In this document: positions 16,784 to 25,494 of the stretch, piece after piece
Position numbering within the stretch: the stretch's first letter is position 1
Layout: every line of letters begins with the position of its first letter
Origin: Clostridia bacterium
Lineage (GTDB): Bacteria; Bacillota; DULZ01
Assembly (NCBI GenBank): GCA_012840125.1
Contig: DULZ01000053.1
Location: forward strand, 1 to 50,394
Reading direction: 5' to 3'
DNA length: 50,394 bases
Made by a program: the position numbers and the translations under genes
Notes under the pieces: model-generated
The model's input: only the letters and a program-made list of their open reading frames with translations
The model's database searches: none
Told to the model about the DNA's origin: nothing

Positions 16784-18709
16784 CTAAGCAAATTTCCTAT
16801 CGTAGAGCAGGGCGGCAATGGCCACCACCAGTACGGAACCGGCGTTATGGACCAGGGCCCCGGTGGTGGGCGTCAACCAGCCCTGCAGGGACAGGTAAAT
16901 AGCCGCAAAGTTGATGACCAGGGACAGGGAAATGCCGAACTTGATGGTCTTCACCGTCTCATTGGAGAGCCGCTTCAGGTACGGGATCTTGGTGAGGTCA
17001 TCGCTCATCAAGGCGATGTCCGCCGCCTCCACGGCAATATCGCTGCCCATGGCGCCCATGGCCACCCCAACGGAAGCCGTTTTCAGGGCGGGGGCATCGT
17101 TCACCCCATCCCCAATCATGCAGACGGATTTACCCTCCTGCCGGAGCTGCTCAATCACCTGCACTTTCTCCTCCGGCAGCAGCTCCGCCCGCACGGCCGT
17201 GATCCCCACTTGCCTGGCAAAGTAATCCGCCGTGCGGCGGTTATCACCGGTCAGGAGCACCGTCCGGATATGCATCCGGCCCAGCCGGGCCACCATGTCC
17301 CGGGCAGCGGGGCGCAGCATGTCGGAAAGGCCGATGACACCGGCGCAAACCCCGTCCAGGCCCACCAACACCACCGCTTTCCCCTGATTCCGCAGGGTAT
17401 CCAGCGTCTCAAGCACTGGCGGTACCAGGCTGTGCCCGTTCTCTTCTAAATACTTTTCCTGACCGCAGAACACGCGGCGACCGCTGACCTGGGCAAAAAT
17501 ACCTTTTCCGGCTTCCATCCGGAACTCCTCGATATCCGGCAGAGCCAGGTTCTTTTCCTTCGCCCGGGCCACGATGGCTTTCCCAAGGGGGTGTTCGCTT
17601 CTGGATTCCGCGGCCGCGGCCAGGGCCAGCAGGTCATCTTGGCCCAGGGCCGGGAAAAAGGAAATAATATCGCTCACCTGCAGGACCCCAAAGGTCAGGG
17701 TACCCGTCTTATCAAAAGCGATGGTATCCACCTGTCCCATCTTCTCCAGGGCTTCCCCGGATTTAATGATGACCCCGTGTTTCGTGGCCTGTCCAATGGC
17801 CGCCACAATCGCCGTCGGGGTAGCCAGCACCAGGGCGCAGGGGCAGAACACCACCAGGATCGTTACCCCGCGGACGATGTCCTGGGTAACCAAATACGTT
17901 ACCACCGCCAAGAGCAGCGCCGCCGGCACCAGCCAGGCCGCCCACCGGTCCACAATCCGCTGGATGGGGGCCTGCTTGTCCTCGGCTTCCTTCACCAGGC
18001 GGATCAATTTCTGCAGGGAGCTGTCCTCCCCCACGCTGGTAGCTTCTATGTCAATGGCGCCAAAGCGGTTGATGGTGCCGCAAAAGACGGTATCCCCAAC
18101 CCCCTTATCCACCGGCAGGGATTCCCCGGTCATAATGGCCTGGTCCACCGAGGTGCTGCCCCGGATGATGCGCCCGTCCACGGGAATGGCTTCCCCGGGC
18201 AGCACCCGCAAGATGTCCCCTACCCGGATTTCTTCCGTGTTGATCATCTCTTCGATACCTTTGCTGATGCGGCGCCCCTGTCGCGGGGTCAGGCTGATCA
18301 GCCCCTTCAGACCTTTCTTGGAACGCTCCACCGTTTTTTCTTCCAGGATACCGCCGATGGCCATAATAAAGGCAATTTCCCCGGCGGCAAAAACGTCCCC
18401 GATGGCGATGCAAGCAATCATGGCCAGGGATACCAGCAGTTCGGAAGTGATTTTGCTGATCCCTTCACTGTGGATGATATTCCAAACGGCCATATAAGCC
18501 ATGGGCGTACCGCTGGTGATCACCGCCACCCAAGCCGGGTCCAGGGGTACTTCCATCTTCATGACAATGAGAACAAGGCTGGCCAAAAGAAAAATGCCGC
18601 TCACTATGGTCGCCGGTACCCCTGTTAATAACTCACGCAATTTCTGCAATCCCTTCAAACCCTCCCCGCTGCTTTGCCAATCGATGAATAGCAAAATCTT
18701 ACATGCCAT
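16784..18709 (-). CDS. P1B-type heavy-metal-transporting ATPase
   Basis: It has 641 residues from the first ATG. Actuator TGES is at 194-197, the membrane CPC at 289-291 (VVFCPCALVLATPTA), DKTGT at 333-337, the HP locus as SEHPLG near 379, and the hinge GDGVNDAPA. The last helix pair carries HNAGSV, recalling Zn/Mn/Cd-type CtpC-like pumps rather than copper pumps. No N-terminal metal-binding domain is present. The predicted transcript starts only about 14 nt before this ATG and no ribosome site precedes it; a TTG at 18649, after GGGGAGG, may be the true start. It stands alone with its own promoter and exports a divalent metal. Confidence 0.88.
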   Translation of the reverse strand: MACKILLFIDWQSSGEGLKGLQKLRELLTGVPATIVSGIFLLASLVLIVMKMEVPLDPAWVAVITSGTPMAYMAVWNIIHSEGISKITSELLVSLAMIACIAIGDVFAAGEIAFIMAIGGILEEKTVERSKKGLKGLISLTPRQGRRISKGIEEMINTEEIRVGDILRVLPGEAIPVDGRIIRGSTSVDQAIMTGESLPVDKGVGDTVFCGTINRFGAIDIEATSVGEDSSLQKLIRLVKEAEDKQAPIQRIVDRWAAWLVPAALLLAVVTYLVTQDIVRGVTILVVFCPCALVLATPTAIVAAIGQATKHGVIIKSGEALEKMGQVDTIAFDKTGTLTFGVLQVSDIISFFPALGQDDLLALAAAAESRSEHPLGKAIVARAKEKNLALPDIEEFRMEAGKGIFAQVSGRRVFCGQEKYLEENGHSLVPPVLETLDTLRNQGKAVVLVGLDGVCAGVIGLSDMLRPAARDMVARLGRMHIRTVLLTGDNRRTADYFARQVGITAVRAELLPEEKVQVIEQLRQEGKSVCMIGDGVNDAPALKTASVGVAMGAMGSDIAVEAADIALMSDDLTKIPYLKRLSNETVKTIKFGISLSLVINFAAIYLSLQGWLTPTTGALVHNAGSVLVVAIAALLYDRKFA

Positions 18710-18729
18710 AGGACAGGATGTTCGCTATT

Positions 18730-18758
18730 ATTATATGGATATTTATTCATATGTTCAA
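18730..18758 (-). promoter_or_regulatory. Sigma-A promoter of the metal ATPase
   Basis: TTGAAC (18758-18753), a 17-bp spacer and TATAAT (18735-18730). Predicted start is near 18723. Confidence 0.75.
18733..18752. promoter_or_regulatory. Operator-like palindrome inside the ATPase promoter
   Basis: ATATGGATATTTATTCATAT is a near-perfect palindrome: 9-bp arms with one mismatch and a two-base centre. It fills the spacer and enters the -10 box. Its AT-rich TATG/CATA form recalls ArsR/SmtB-family metal operators. No repressor gene is nearby, so the factor is encoded elsewhere. Confidence 0.5.
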
Positions 18759-18954
18759 TAGACAACCCCGGTTCCTTGGTCAATTACGGAGTATGTTAGC
18801 CGTTTCATGCGGGGAGATGATCGTGAGCTGCCGGCAATAAAAACAAAGGAGGCGATTCTTGAGGCATTCAACAGGCATCCACCTCAAATCCCCTCCGGCA
18901 CGTAAGACGAAGATACTGCCACCCCACCCCGGTACGGCAGTCACCATGTCATCG

Positions 18955-19323
18955 TTATTCATCCTTTAACAAAAACTTCACGACCTCTTTATCCGGGATC
19001 ACCAAAGGCCGGAGCCCTTTGTCTTCCCTCATGACATTTAATTCCTCTGTTATAGGAAAAACAAAACCATATTCCCGCAATCGCTCATATCCGGCCTGAA
19101 TTCTTGGGGGAACAGCTTCGTCTTCACGCTGCAGTTTGGTTTTCCGGTCCCAAAGGTCAATATGTTGAGGACACTCTAAATGACAAAGCCAGCAATTGGA
19201 ACACTGCCAAACATCAGCCTCATCCGGACCTCTTACCGGAAAAACTGCGAAAGAGCTGTAACCTAATTTGGTTAATGGACAGACCCTAAGACATTTGCCG
19301 CATCTACGACACTGCTCCGTCAA
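18955..19323 (-). CDS. HdrC-like 4Fe-4S protein
   Basis: This 122-residue protein starts at a TTG that overlaps the end of the HdrB gene by 20 bp, with GAGGAG upstream. Two clusters are visible: C5, C8, C11, C15 and C41, C44, C47, C51. The rest is a short helical tail. Size and layout match HdrC, the electron-feeding subunit of heterodisulfide-reductase-like complexes. It is last in the seventeen-gene lipoyl operon. No HdrA flavoprotein is encoded in the window, so its electron donor is unclear; the polyferredoxins upstream are candidates. Confidence 0.85.
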   Translation of the reverse strand: MTEQCRRCGKCLRVCPLTKLGYSSFAVFPVRGPDEADVWQCSNCWLCHLECPQHIDLWDRKTKLQREDEAVPPRIQAGYERLREYGFVFPITEELNVMREDKGLRPLVIPDKEVVKFLLKDE

Positions 19324-20140
19324 TTAGCAGCACACTCCTCGCCCTCTCGAGCATGACCTCCAGAGGGGATAACCCCATGGCTATACCTACCAGTTGAGTA
19401 ATAAAATACCCAGCTATCACGGGTTTATAATATTGGGACTGCAGGCGGGCCAGCAAAAGATGGCAGTTGCCACAAGCCGTAACCATTAATTCTGCCCGGG
19501 CTTCTTCCATGGCTTTTATCCTTTGTGCTCCCATTTGGAAGGCAACCTCCTGGTGGGAGAGCTGTAGCGTAGAACCGCAGCATGCATATTCTCCCGCGTA
19601 GTGAACGATTTGAAGGCCAAGTACATCTGCCAGTTCTGCCATGGACCGGGGCCGGCGGGCATCATCAAAATCCAAAATGTAGTCCGGTCGAAACACCTGG
19701 CAGGGATAAACCAGCGCCGCCCGCTTGGACAGCTTTCTGACCACTTGCGCTGCCACTTGTTTTTTATTTTCCGCTAATACTTGTAAAACATGTTTTACCT
19801 CAACCCTGTTTTCAAAGGTTAGACCAAGTTGATTCAATTTTTGATTAATAACCCTTAATAACTGCCTGTCTTGCCGGCACATATGAATAAGGCGCCGGAA
19901 GACATTAGTGCAACCACCGCACAGGGTAATTAAACCGGCTCCTTGACGCTCCGCCAGGCTTAAATTGTAAGCTGCCATCAGCTTCCAATTTTCCGTCCTG
20001 CTTTCCACAAAGCCGCCGCAACAGATTTGTCCATCCAAGCTACAGGTTTCGATGCCTAACCTGGCCAGAACCTTTTGAGCCGACAGCTCATATTCAGGGA
20101 AACGATATAAATTTAAGCAGCCGGGAAAAAGATAGTACAT
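19304..20140 (-). CDS. HdrB-like CCG-domain protein
   Basis: This 278-residue protein has two cysteine-rich CCG domains: QICCGGF followed by CGGCTN near residues 39-77, and YACCGST followed by CGNCH near residues 188-225. In HdrB these bind noncubane 4Fe-4S clusters that split disulfides. In sulfur-oxidising bacteria HdrB/HdrC-like proteins are encoded with LbpA and the LipS lipoate genes, the same neighbours as here. The substrate could be the lipoyl disulfide itself or a sulfur species bound to it (inference). Confidence 0.87.
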   Translation of the reverse strand: MYYLFPGCLNLYRFPEYELSAQKVLARLGIETCSLDGQICCGGFVESRTENWKLMAAYNLSLAERQGAGLITLCGGCTNVFRRLIHMCRQDRQLLRVINQKLNQLGLTFENRVEVKHVLQVLAENKKQVAAQVVRKLSKRAALVYPCQVFRPDYILDFDDARRPRSMAELADVLGLQIVHYAGEYACCGSTLQLSHQEVAFQMGAQRIKAMEEARAELMVTACGNCHLLLARLQSQYYKPVIAGYFITQLVGIAMGLSPLEVMLERARSVLLIDGAVS

Positions 20141-20164
20141 CCCGCTACCTTCTTTCCATCCGGT

Positions 20165-21133
20165 TTACGGCCAGGATAAACTACAACAAAGCTCGCTGAA
20201 CCAGGTGTCAAGGCCAAGTTGTTGGGCCTTTTCCACAATTGTGTCCGTAGGGTAGGCGACACCGTTTACTCCGGCCATCAGGGCCGCTTCCTGGTAGAGA
20301 TCTTTGGCAGGTCGTGGAGGCACGGCGCATCCGAACATGAGGGGAATCGTAGGATTAGCAACTCTGGCTGCCGCCACCAACTTCCCCACGGCTTCCGGAA
20401 ACGGGGGAACCACTCCCGCCATTTCCGTCCCCGGTAAAGGATTAAGGACCACGATAACCACTGCTTCCGGCCGACAGGAAGTAACGGCGGCCAGTGCATC
20501 CAGTTCCCCTTCCCAGTTGCCGAAATAAAGCCCCGCCACAATATGAGGCACCACCGGTAGACCAACCTCCCGGAGAACATATAAAGACCGCCGGTAATCC
20601 TCAGGTGTTTTCGCCAAATGATACACTTCCCGGATAGTGCGTTCATCCCCTATGACATCCAACAGTACTTGATCCACCCCGGCTTTTTTTAGACCTGCGG
20701 CTGTCTCCGGATCAATGAGGCCGGAGTGGACGATCACCTTCAATCCTATTTGTTTTAAATATTCGATCCCAGACAAAAAGTCTTTCAGGGGAACCCTTCC
20801 ATGGGAATCAGCACCCCCGCTGATGAGCACACCCTTCGTACCCACTTCCAGCAACCGCTGCCCCAAACTAATCAAATCCAGCTCGCTTTCCACCGGCAGC
20901 ATGGACTTCAGCAGGTGGCTGTTGCAATGGGCACACTTCAAAGCACAAGCTGTACCGGTAACGCTGATCTGGACAAAAGCGTCCTCTCTATTGGTATAGT
21001 ATCGTCCTTCATATCGCTTCGGACCGGGTACGGCGAAAACAACTTTTGGCTCATGGTGGCTCCGCCTCACGGTCCAAGCCTGCCTTTGAAGTTCCGGCCA
21101 CGATTGTTGATACAGCTCCTCCAATTCCCTCAT
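20165..21133 (-). CDS. lipS2: Radical SAM lipoyl synthase component LipS2-like
   Basis: This 322-residue protein has the radical-SAM cluster C63-x3-C67-x2-C70 (CALKCAHC), the downstream GVLISGGAD glycine motif and a C-terminal SELCC. It is adjacent to a second radical-SAM protein, a lipoate ligase, a LipT-like flavoprotein and a GcvH-like carrier, the gene set of the LipS1/LipS2 pathway. In that pathway, known from archaea and sulfur oxidisers, two radical-SAM proteins insert sulfur into the octanoyl chain on the carrier in place of LipA. Family naming rests on context plus my reading of sequence. Confidence 0.75.
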   Translation of the reverse strand: MRELEELYQQSWPELQRQAWTVRRSHHEPKVVFAVPGPKRYEGRYYTNREDAFVQISVTGTACALKCAHCNSHLLKSMLPVESELDLISLGQRLLEVGTKGVLISGGADSHGRVPLKDFLSGIEYLKQIGLKVIVHSGLIDPETAAGLKKAGVDQVLLDVIGDERTIREVYHLAKTPEDYRRSLYVLREVGLPVVPHIVAGLYFGNWEGELDALAAVTSCRPEAVVIVVLNPLPGTEMAGVVPPFPEAVGKLVAAARVANPTIPLMFGCAVPPRPAKDLYQEAALMAGVNGVAYPTDTIVEKAQQLGLDTWFSELCCSLSWP

Positions 21134-21158
21134 AAAGACAACACCGCCCGGCAGGATA

Positions 21159-22226
21159 TTAATACTGGTAAAGCTGTTCCCTGATTTGCACTAGATCCTC
21201 TGCTTCCGGAGGAAATGGAAAATTGCGGATAGCTTGAGAAGGACGTTCATTACCGTAGGGGCGGTTGCAGGCTACCTGACCGTCTTTCCCCGGACAGCCG
21301 GAAGTCATAAACGCCGTACCTTCCATAACAATTTGTTCCAGTTCGTCCTTTGGTACACCAAAATCAACCAATTGGCCGTGCTCATTAAAACTCATCTGGC
21401 CCTTGCTGATCCCACAATGATTAATCAAATAGCGAGCTAATTGGATGCGCCGGTATTGCCCGATGGGGGGAAGATCCCTTTCCTCCAAATAACTGCCTTC
21501 TTCGGGAAAGAAACTGAACAAATGGATTAGAGCTCCCAGGTCTTGAGCCCGTTGGATGGCCTCCACCATATCCAATTCCGTTTCGCCCAAACCGACAATC
21601 AAATGAACGCCTGCCTTACCTTTACCAAAAACCTGGCAGGCTTCCTCCACCATCTGCCAATATCGATCCCAGACATGGGGCCCGCCGATCCCGCTGCCCC
21701 TATAAGCCTGAAAAAGCTCTGGAGTGGCACAATCAATTGCCACGCCACACCTGTCCGCTCCTGCTTCCCGCATTAAATTCAGCATTCCCGGCTTCATCAG
21801 TGTAGGAGCTATCAAGACGGATATTAAAAGGGAGGTCTCCTTTTTAAACCTTTTCACCGTAGTAAGAGCATCCTGAAAAGCGTTCGGATGGGTTATCATG
21901 CCCACACATACTCTTTCCAAATCATGGTCTTCCCGGTTAACCGCAGCAATTATCTCGTCCGTTCGGTAACGAGGCCAGGCAACCCTGATGAAGGTCTTTT
22001 CCCTCGTAGGCTTCCGCCCTCGCGCCATACCACAGTATCCACAACGGGCGATACATCCACTTGCATAAGTAGTAAGGAGATTCAACCCTTTCAAGCGGGC
22101 ATCGCGGTAAAACAGCCCCGGACGAAAACCTAGGGTAATTGCCGCCGCGAGACTGGTTTGCATATACTCCGGGCTGTCAAAATCCATGCCGGCCGGAGAG
22201 AGATTTCTTGCATCACATTGACCCAC
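21159..22226 (-). CDS. lipS1: Radical SAM lipoyl synthase component LipS1-like
   Basis: This 355-residue protein starts at a GTG seven bases after AGGAGG. The radical-SAM motif is C58-x3-C62-x2-C65 (SGCIARCGYC). A C-terminal SGCPGKDGQVACNRPYGN supplies further cysteines that could bind an auxiliary cluster used as sulfur source. The fold resembles biotin-synthase-like enzymes, and it could be misannotated as BioB. Immediate neighbours LipT (3 bp) and LipS2 (25 bp) support the lipoate role. A diverged paralogue lies at 25874-26893. Confidence 0.75.
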   Translation of the reverse strand: MGQCDARNLSPAGMDFDSPEYMQTSLAAAITLGFRPGLFYRDARLKGLNLLTTYASGCIARCGYCGMARGRKPTREKTFIRVAWPRYRTDEIIAAVNREDHDLERVCVGMITHPNAFQDALTTVKRFKKETSLLISVLIAPTLMKPGMLNLMREAGADRCGVAIDCATPELFQAYRGSGIGGPHVWDRYWQMVEEACQVFGKGKAGVHLIVGLGETELDMVEAIQRAQDLGALIHLFSFFPEEGSYLEERDLPPIGQYRRIQLARYLINHCGISKGQMSFNEHGQLVDFGVPKDELEQIVMEGTAFMTSGCPGKDGQVACNRPYGNERPSQAIRNFPFPPEAEDLVQIREQLYQY

Positions 22227-22229
22227 AGT

Positions 22230-23300
22230 TTATCCTCCTATCCGCTTGTTATTTGAATACTCAGGAAAAGCAATCCATGTTTCGCGAATCAATTGACAAA
22301 ACTGTTCCTGATCCTCGGTCCAGTTTTCCAGAAGATACCGGCGATTCATGGAAGCTTTGCTTAACATGGGCAATAGCATTTCCTGCCATTCCTGCTCATA
22401 ACCATCCAACAGGCTAAGATCATTGTTTTTCACGGCTAAGGCGGCCCATGCGCCGGCCAGTTTTCCGCTGACCACAGCTGCCATAATCCCGGCCCCGGTA
22501 ATAGGATGCGTCAGCCCTGCGGCATCGCCGCAGAGAAGGTATTTCTGTCCCCACGTCTTCTTCACAGGCCCCCCTACCGGGATTAATCCCCCTGTGCGAC
22601 GTACCACATATCTCATGTCAATCCCCAGGAAAGCCAAAAACTCATTTAACAGCGTGGCAGGCCGGTTGGTGCAACCGATACCTATATTGGCAGTACGGCC
22701 TTTGGGAAAAACCCAACCATAGCCGTACTGCCATTGGGGGTGGAAATAAACTTGCAGCCTGTCCGTCATCTTATCCTTGGGTAACACTACTTCATATTGA
22801 GCCCCAATAAGGAAATTTTCATTAGAACTACCTATCAAGCGGCCTACGACAGACCGGGGACCGTCAGCTCCGATAACCACTCCAGCATTTATTTCTATTT
22901 TTTCCCCTTCAGCCTCCACCAGAACCCCTTCGCGAGAGATAGATATAACCCTGGCTCCCATCCATACCTCTGCTCCGGCTTTACGGGCAGCCATAATCAG
23001 GTCTTTGTCGAATACAGACCGCTCCAGTACAAAACCCTTGGAAGTCATAGACTTAACCTGGCCGTCAGGCAAATAGGTATCAAGAAAAGATACGCTCAGG
23101 GCAACCTGGTCAGGGACCAGGTCCACCTCATTGATTATGTGAAAGGGCACAAATTCAGCACATTGAACCGGTTGCCCCATTACTTTCTTTTTATCCAGCA
23201 GGAGTACACCGGCACCGGTCTCCGCCGCTGTTTTCGCCGCGCTGCTCCCAGCAGGACCGGCACCTATGACCAAAATATCGTAGGTTTTTTGAACTCTCAT
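22230..23300 (-). CDS. lipT: Geranylgeranyl-reductase-family flavoprotein, LipT-like
   Basis: This 356-residue FAD protein has the N-terminal dinucleotide fold (VIGAGPAGSSAA), the family second motif VVIGADGPRSVVGR and the late FAD motif LLCGDAAGLTHPITGAGI. In LipS1/LipS2 loci a flavoprotein of this family (LipT) is a regular companion thought to supply electrons to the radical-SAM enzymes. Membrane-lipid reduction is the alternative role for the wider family, but position between the ligase (9 bp) and lipS1 (3 bp) favours LipT. Confidence 0.75.
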   Translation of the reverse strand: MRVQKTYDILVIGAGPAGSSAAKTAAETGAGVLLLDKKKVMGQPVQCAEFVPFHIINEVDLVPDQVALSVSFLDTYLPDGQVKSMTSKGFVLERSVFDKDLIMAARKAGAEVWMGARVISISREGVLVEAEGEKIEINAGVVIGADGPRSVVGRLIGSSNENFLIGAQYEVVLPKDKMTDRLQVYFHPQWQYGYGWVFPKGRTANIGIGCTNRPATLLNEFLAFLGIDMRYVVRRTGGLIPVGGPVKKTWGQKYLLCGDAAGLTHPITGAGIMAAVVSGKLAGAWAALAVKNNDLSLLDGYEQEWQEMLLPMLSKASMNRRYLLENWTEDQEQFCQLIRETWIAFPEYSNNKRIGG

Positions 23301-23309
23301 AGTCTCTAT

Positions 23310-24395
23310 TCAATCCTTTGCTTCACGTGCCGCCGTAACTGCTTCCATCACTGCCAGGCTGAAATCATCAGCGGTAAGCCCTGGTATCTGAGCATTACCA
23401 CCGGAAAAACACTGCCTCACCACATCCCGAATAACCGCTGCTTCCGCCCGGCAATCCTTCAAAGCAGCCTCCAAATCCATGATGATCCGGCCGGGATAGG
23501 CAAAAAAGTCGCCGGTGATAAGCGCGGACTTGATCCGGTTACCGGGTACATCGACCACTAAGGAAGTCCTGATTAAGCCCCCCTCACCTTTGTAAATAGC
23601 ACTTACGGATTTGCGCTGGCTTTCTTTTTTATGAACCCGGTCAATCCAATCCCGGGATGCAAAATATGGTAACCGCTCCGACAGCATTTTCTCTTCCTGC
23701 TCGGTTAAACCACTCTCTTCAAACTTCACTCCCAGCACTTCGGCAAAGCCTTTAGCGATGGCATCCTTAACGGCTTCACCGGCGGGAACATACCCCAGAA
23801 GCTCTCTCAAACAGACTACCCTTTCTCTTATGGAGCTCACTTCTTTCCCTACCAGCTTTTTCACGGGTATGTTCAACGCATTGAGCATGGTATCCACGTT
23901 AAAATCTACCAATACCGTACCTTGGAAAAGGAAAGCATGTTCCAGTTCCGTTCCCCCGGTGCCTGAAATCTTGCGACCGTCCACTTCTATATCATTCCGG
24001 GGACGAAACCGGGCTTTGACACCCAAATACCCCAATCCCTTGATTACTCCCTGGCATAGATAGGAATATAGTTCCTCAACAGGGCCATGAAACAGGGGAT
24101 CGTTTTTCAGCGCAATAATTTCCCATCCAAGGGTGGTTTCATCGAAATATATCGCTCCGCCGCCGGTAATGCGACGGTTGATGTCAATTTGATGTTGACG
24201 ACAGTAGTCAACATGAATTTCTTTATCAACTTCCTGAAAAAAGCCTACTAATGCACAATGAGGACGAAATTGCAAGAAGCGCAAGGTATTGGGAATTAAA
24301 CCCTGACTGCAGGCAGTTAGAACAACTTCGTCAAGTGTCATATTCTCCGCTGCCGTTTTATGTCCGAGATCCAGCTTTCGCCAAGTAGGTTTCAT
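23310..24395 (-). CDS. lplA: Lipoate/octanoate-protein ligase (LplA type)
   Basis: The ATG at 24395 lies nine bases after GGAGAGGGAG and gives 361 residues. The ligase signature RRITGGGAIYFDE is at about 74-86, and NDIEVDGRKISGTG carries the probable catalytic lysine K142. A C-terminal accessory domain of about 110 residues is present, so this is a full-length LplA-type enzyme. It would attach octanoate or lipoate to the GcvH-like carrier encoded in the same operon. Confidence 0.88.
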   Translation of the reverse strand: MKPTWRKLDLGHKTAAENMTLDEVVLTACSQGLIPNTLRFLQFRPHCALVGFFQEVDKEIHVDYCRQHQIDINRRITGGGAIYFDETTLGWEIIALKNDPLFHGPVEELYSYLCQGVIKGLGYLGVKARFRPRNDIEVDGRKISGTGGTELEHAFLFQGTVLVDFNVDTMLNALNIPVKKLVGKEVSSIRERVVCLRELLGYVPAGEAVKDAIAKGFAEVLGVKFEESGLTEQEEKMLSERLPYFASRDWIDRVHKKESQRKSVSAIYKGEGGLIRTSLVVDVPGNRIKSALITGDFFAYPGRIIMDLEAALKDCRAEAAVIRDVVRQCFSGGNAQIPGLTADDFSLAVMEAVTAAREAKD

Positions 24396-24469
24396 CCAAC
24401 ATAACTCCCTCTCCATAATGCCTGTTTCTACTGCCGGGCTTCCACAAATCACACACGGCTCCAAACCAG

Positions 24470-25414
24470 CTAATGAACAAGACAACACCTTTCTTTTACT
24501 TTCAGATCTAACCCCAAGTCTTTCAAAAGGCTAATGGCCTCTTCGGAAGGACGGGCAATTTCATTAACTCCCGCATTAAGGGCATATTGTTCCAGCAAAG
24601 AAGCCATGGATGGGGCGTTATTAGTACCGGCAAATATTAGTTTTCTTTTCGGGTTAAGAATGCGAGCAATAGCCACCAACTTGGCACATTGCTCAAGTTG
24701 TTCACCGTTTACCGGCTTACTACCCGATGAGTTATCCAGCAGCGTCAAATGGCAATAATCCAATTGAGATAACGCCATCAGCAAATCCAGCTCCCGCTCA
24801 CACTCTCCGCTAATAACAAATACAAAAGAAACGTTTTTTGCTTGTTGGCAAATGGCTTTCAAACGGGCCATCAGACTTTCCAAATCCTCGTTTGCCTGAC
24901 TTCCGTTTCCATTGAACATTAGTTTCGCCGAGACAACGATCGTTAAATTTGATAAGCCTCCGTTCAAGGGCAAGACATGCTCCACAAAATCTAGATTATT
25001 GGTGATGATTGAGACCCGGCAATGTATGGAATTAAGATAATTCAGGGTTTCCGAATATCCACTCAAATGGCATTTTGAGTTCTCGTAGGTGATAGCAATT
25101 AGTCCTGAACATTGACCGGGGTTGAGGCGCTCTCCTACAGCTCTTAAAGCGGCTGCACTATTGACCGTTTGCGTATCGCTATTCCCGGTCTGGCAGCATG
25201 CAGTGCAATTAGCGGCGGAGCCCTTCCCGTCAGCCGTAACGACCGTAAATTGCTGAAGCTTTGTACCAGCCAAGGCCATTTCCGTCAGGAGGGGTTGGCA
25301 ACTTGAGATATGTATTTCACTTTCAAAATTCTTTTTCCGCTCCAGCCATGCACGATGAAGCAGAACACTAAGCGGGCTATTCTGTAACGTCTCAGGCTCA
25401 TTTGCCTTCCACAT
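24470..25414 (-). CDS. Degenerate LipS2 paralogue lacking the full radical-SAM motif
   Basis: The ATG at 25414 after AGGGGGAT gives 314 residues. The C-terminal 60 residues follow LipS2 closely (NPKRKLIFAGTNN and GVNEIARPSEEA against NPTIPLMFGCAVP and GVNGVAYPTDTI, then LGLDL...CC). Where LipS2 has CALKCAHC, this protein has S66-x3-C70-x2-C73 (SAANCTACC), so the first cluster cysteine is serine. Classical radical-SAM chemistry is therefore doubtful. It sits between the AhpD-like gene and the ligase. A scaffold or lipoyl-handling partner role is inference. Confidence 0.75.
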   Translation of the reverse strand: MWKANEPETLQNSPLSVLLHRAWLERKKNFESEIHISSCQPLLTEMALAGTKLQQFTVVTADGKGSAANCTACCQTGNSDTQTVNSAAALRAVGERLNPGQCSGLIAITYENSKCHLSGYSETLNYLNSIHCRVSIITNNLDFVEHVLPLNGGLSNLTIVVSAKLMFNGNGSQANEDLESLMARLKAICQQAKNVSFVFVISGECERELDLLMALSQLDYCHLTLLDNSSGSKPVNGEQLEQCAKLVAIARILNPKRKLIFAGTNNAPSMASLLEQYALNAGVNEIARPSEEAISLLKDLGLDLKVKERCCLVH

Positions 25415-25445
25415 TATCACTATCCCCCTCTCGGTCAATAATGTA

Positions 25446-25481
25446 GAGCAGGCAGGGAATCGCCCTGCTCCGACCCCTGCC
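25446..25481. repeat. Overlapping alternative hairpins in the lipoyl operon
   Basis: GAGCAGG (25446-25452) pairs with CCTGCTC (25464-25470), while the overlapping GGCAGGG (25451-25457) can pair with CCCTGCC (25475-25481). The two hairpins exclude each other. They lie in the 80-bp gap between the AhpD-like gene and the LipS2 paralogue and could form a processing or attenuation site. Confidence 0.5.
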
Positions 25482-25494
25482 CACTGTTTTCCCT

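Noticed and set aside
18780-18962. Small minus-strand frame of 60 codons overlapping the HdrC stop
   Set aside because: The ribosome site directly abuts the first ATG, there is no recognisable domain, and it looks like read-through into a spacer. A second ATG has better spacing, so it is not excluded, only unsupported.
18955-20140. Glycolate-oxidase iron-sulfur function for the HdrB/HdrC pair
   Set aside because: The ferredoxin and CCG parts are separate genes, as in Hdr, and they adjoin lipoate genes rather than a GlcD gene.
21159-22226. Biotin synthase for the radical-SAM protein
   Set aside because: No other biotin gene is nearby, and the companion LipS2, LipT, ligase and carrier genes point to lipoate.
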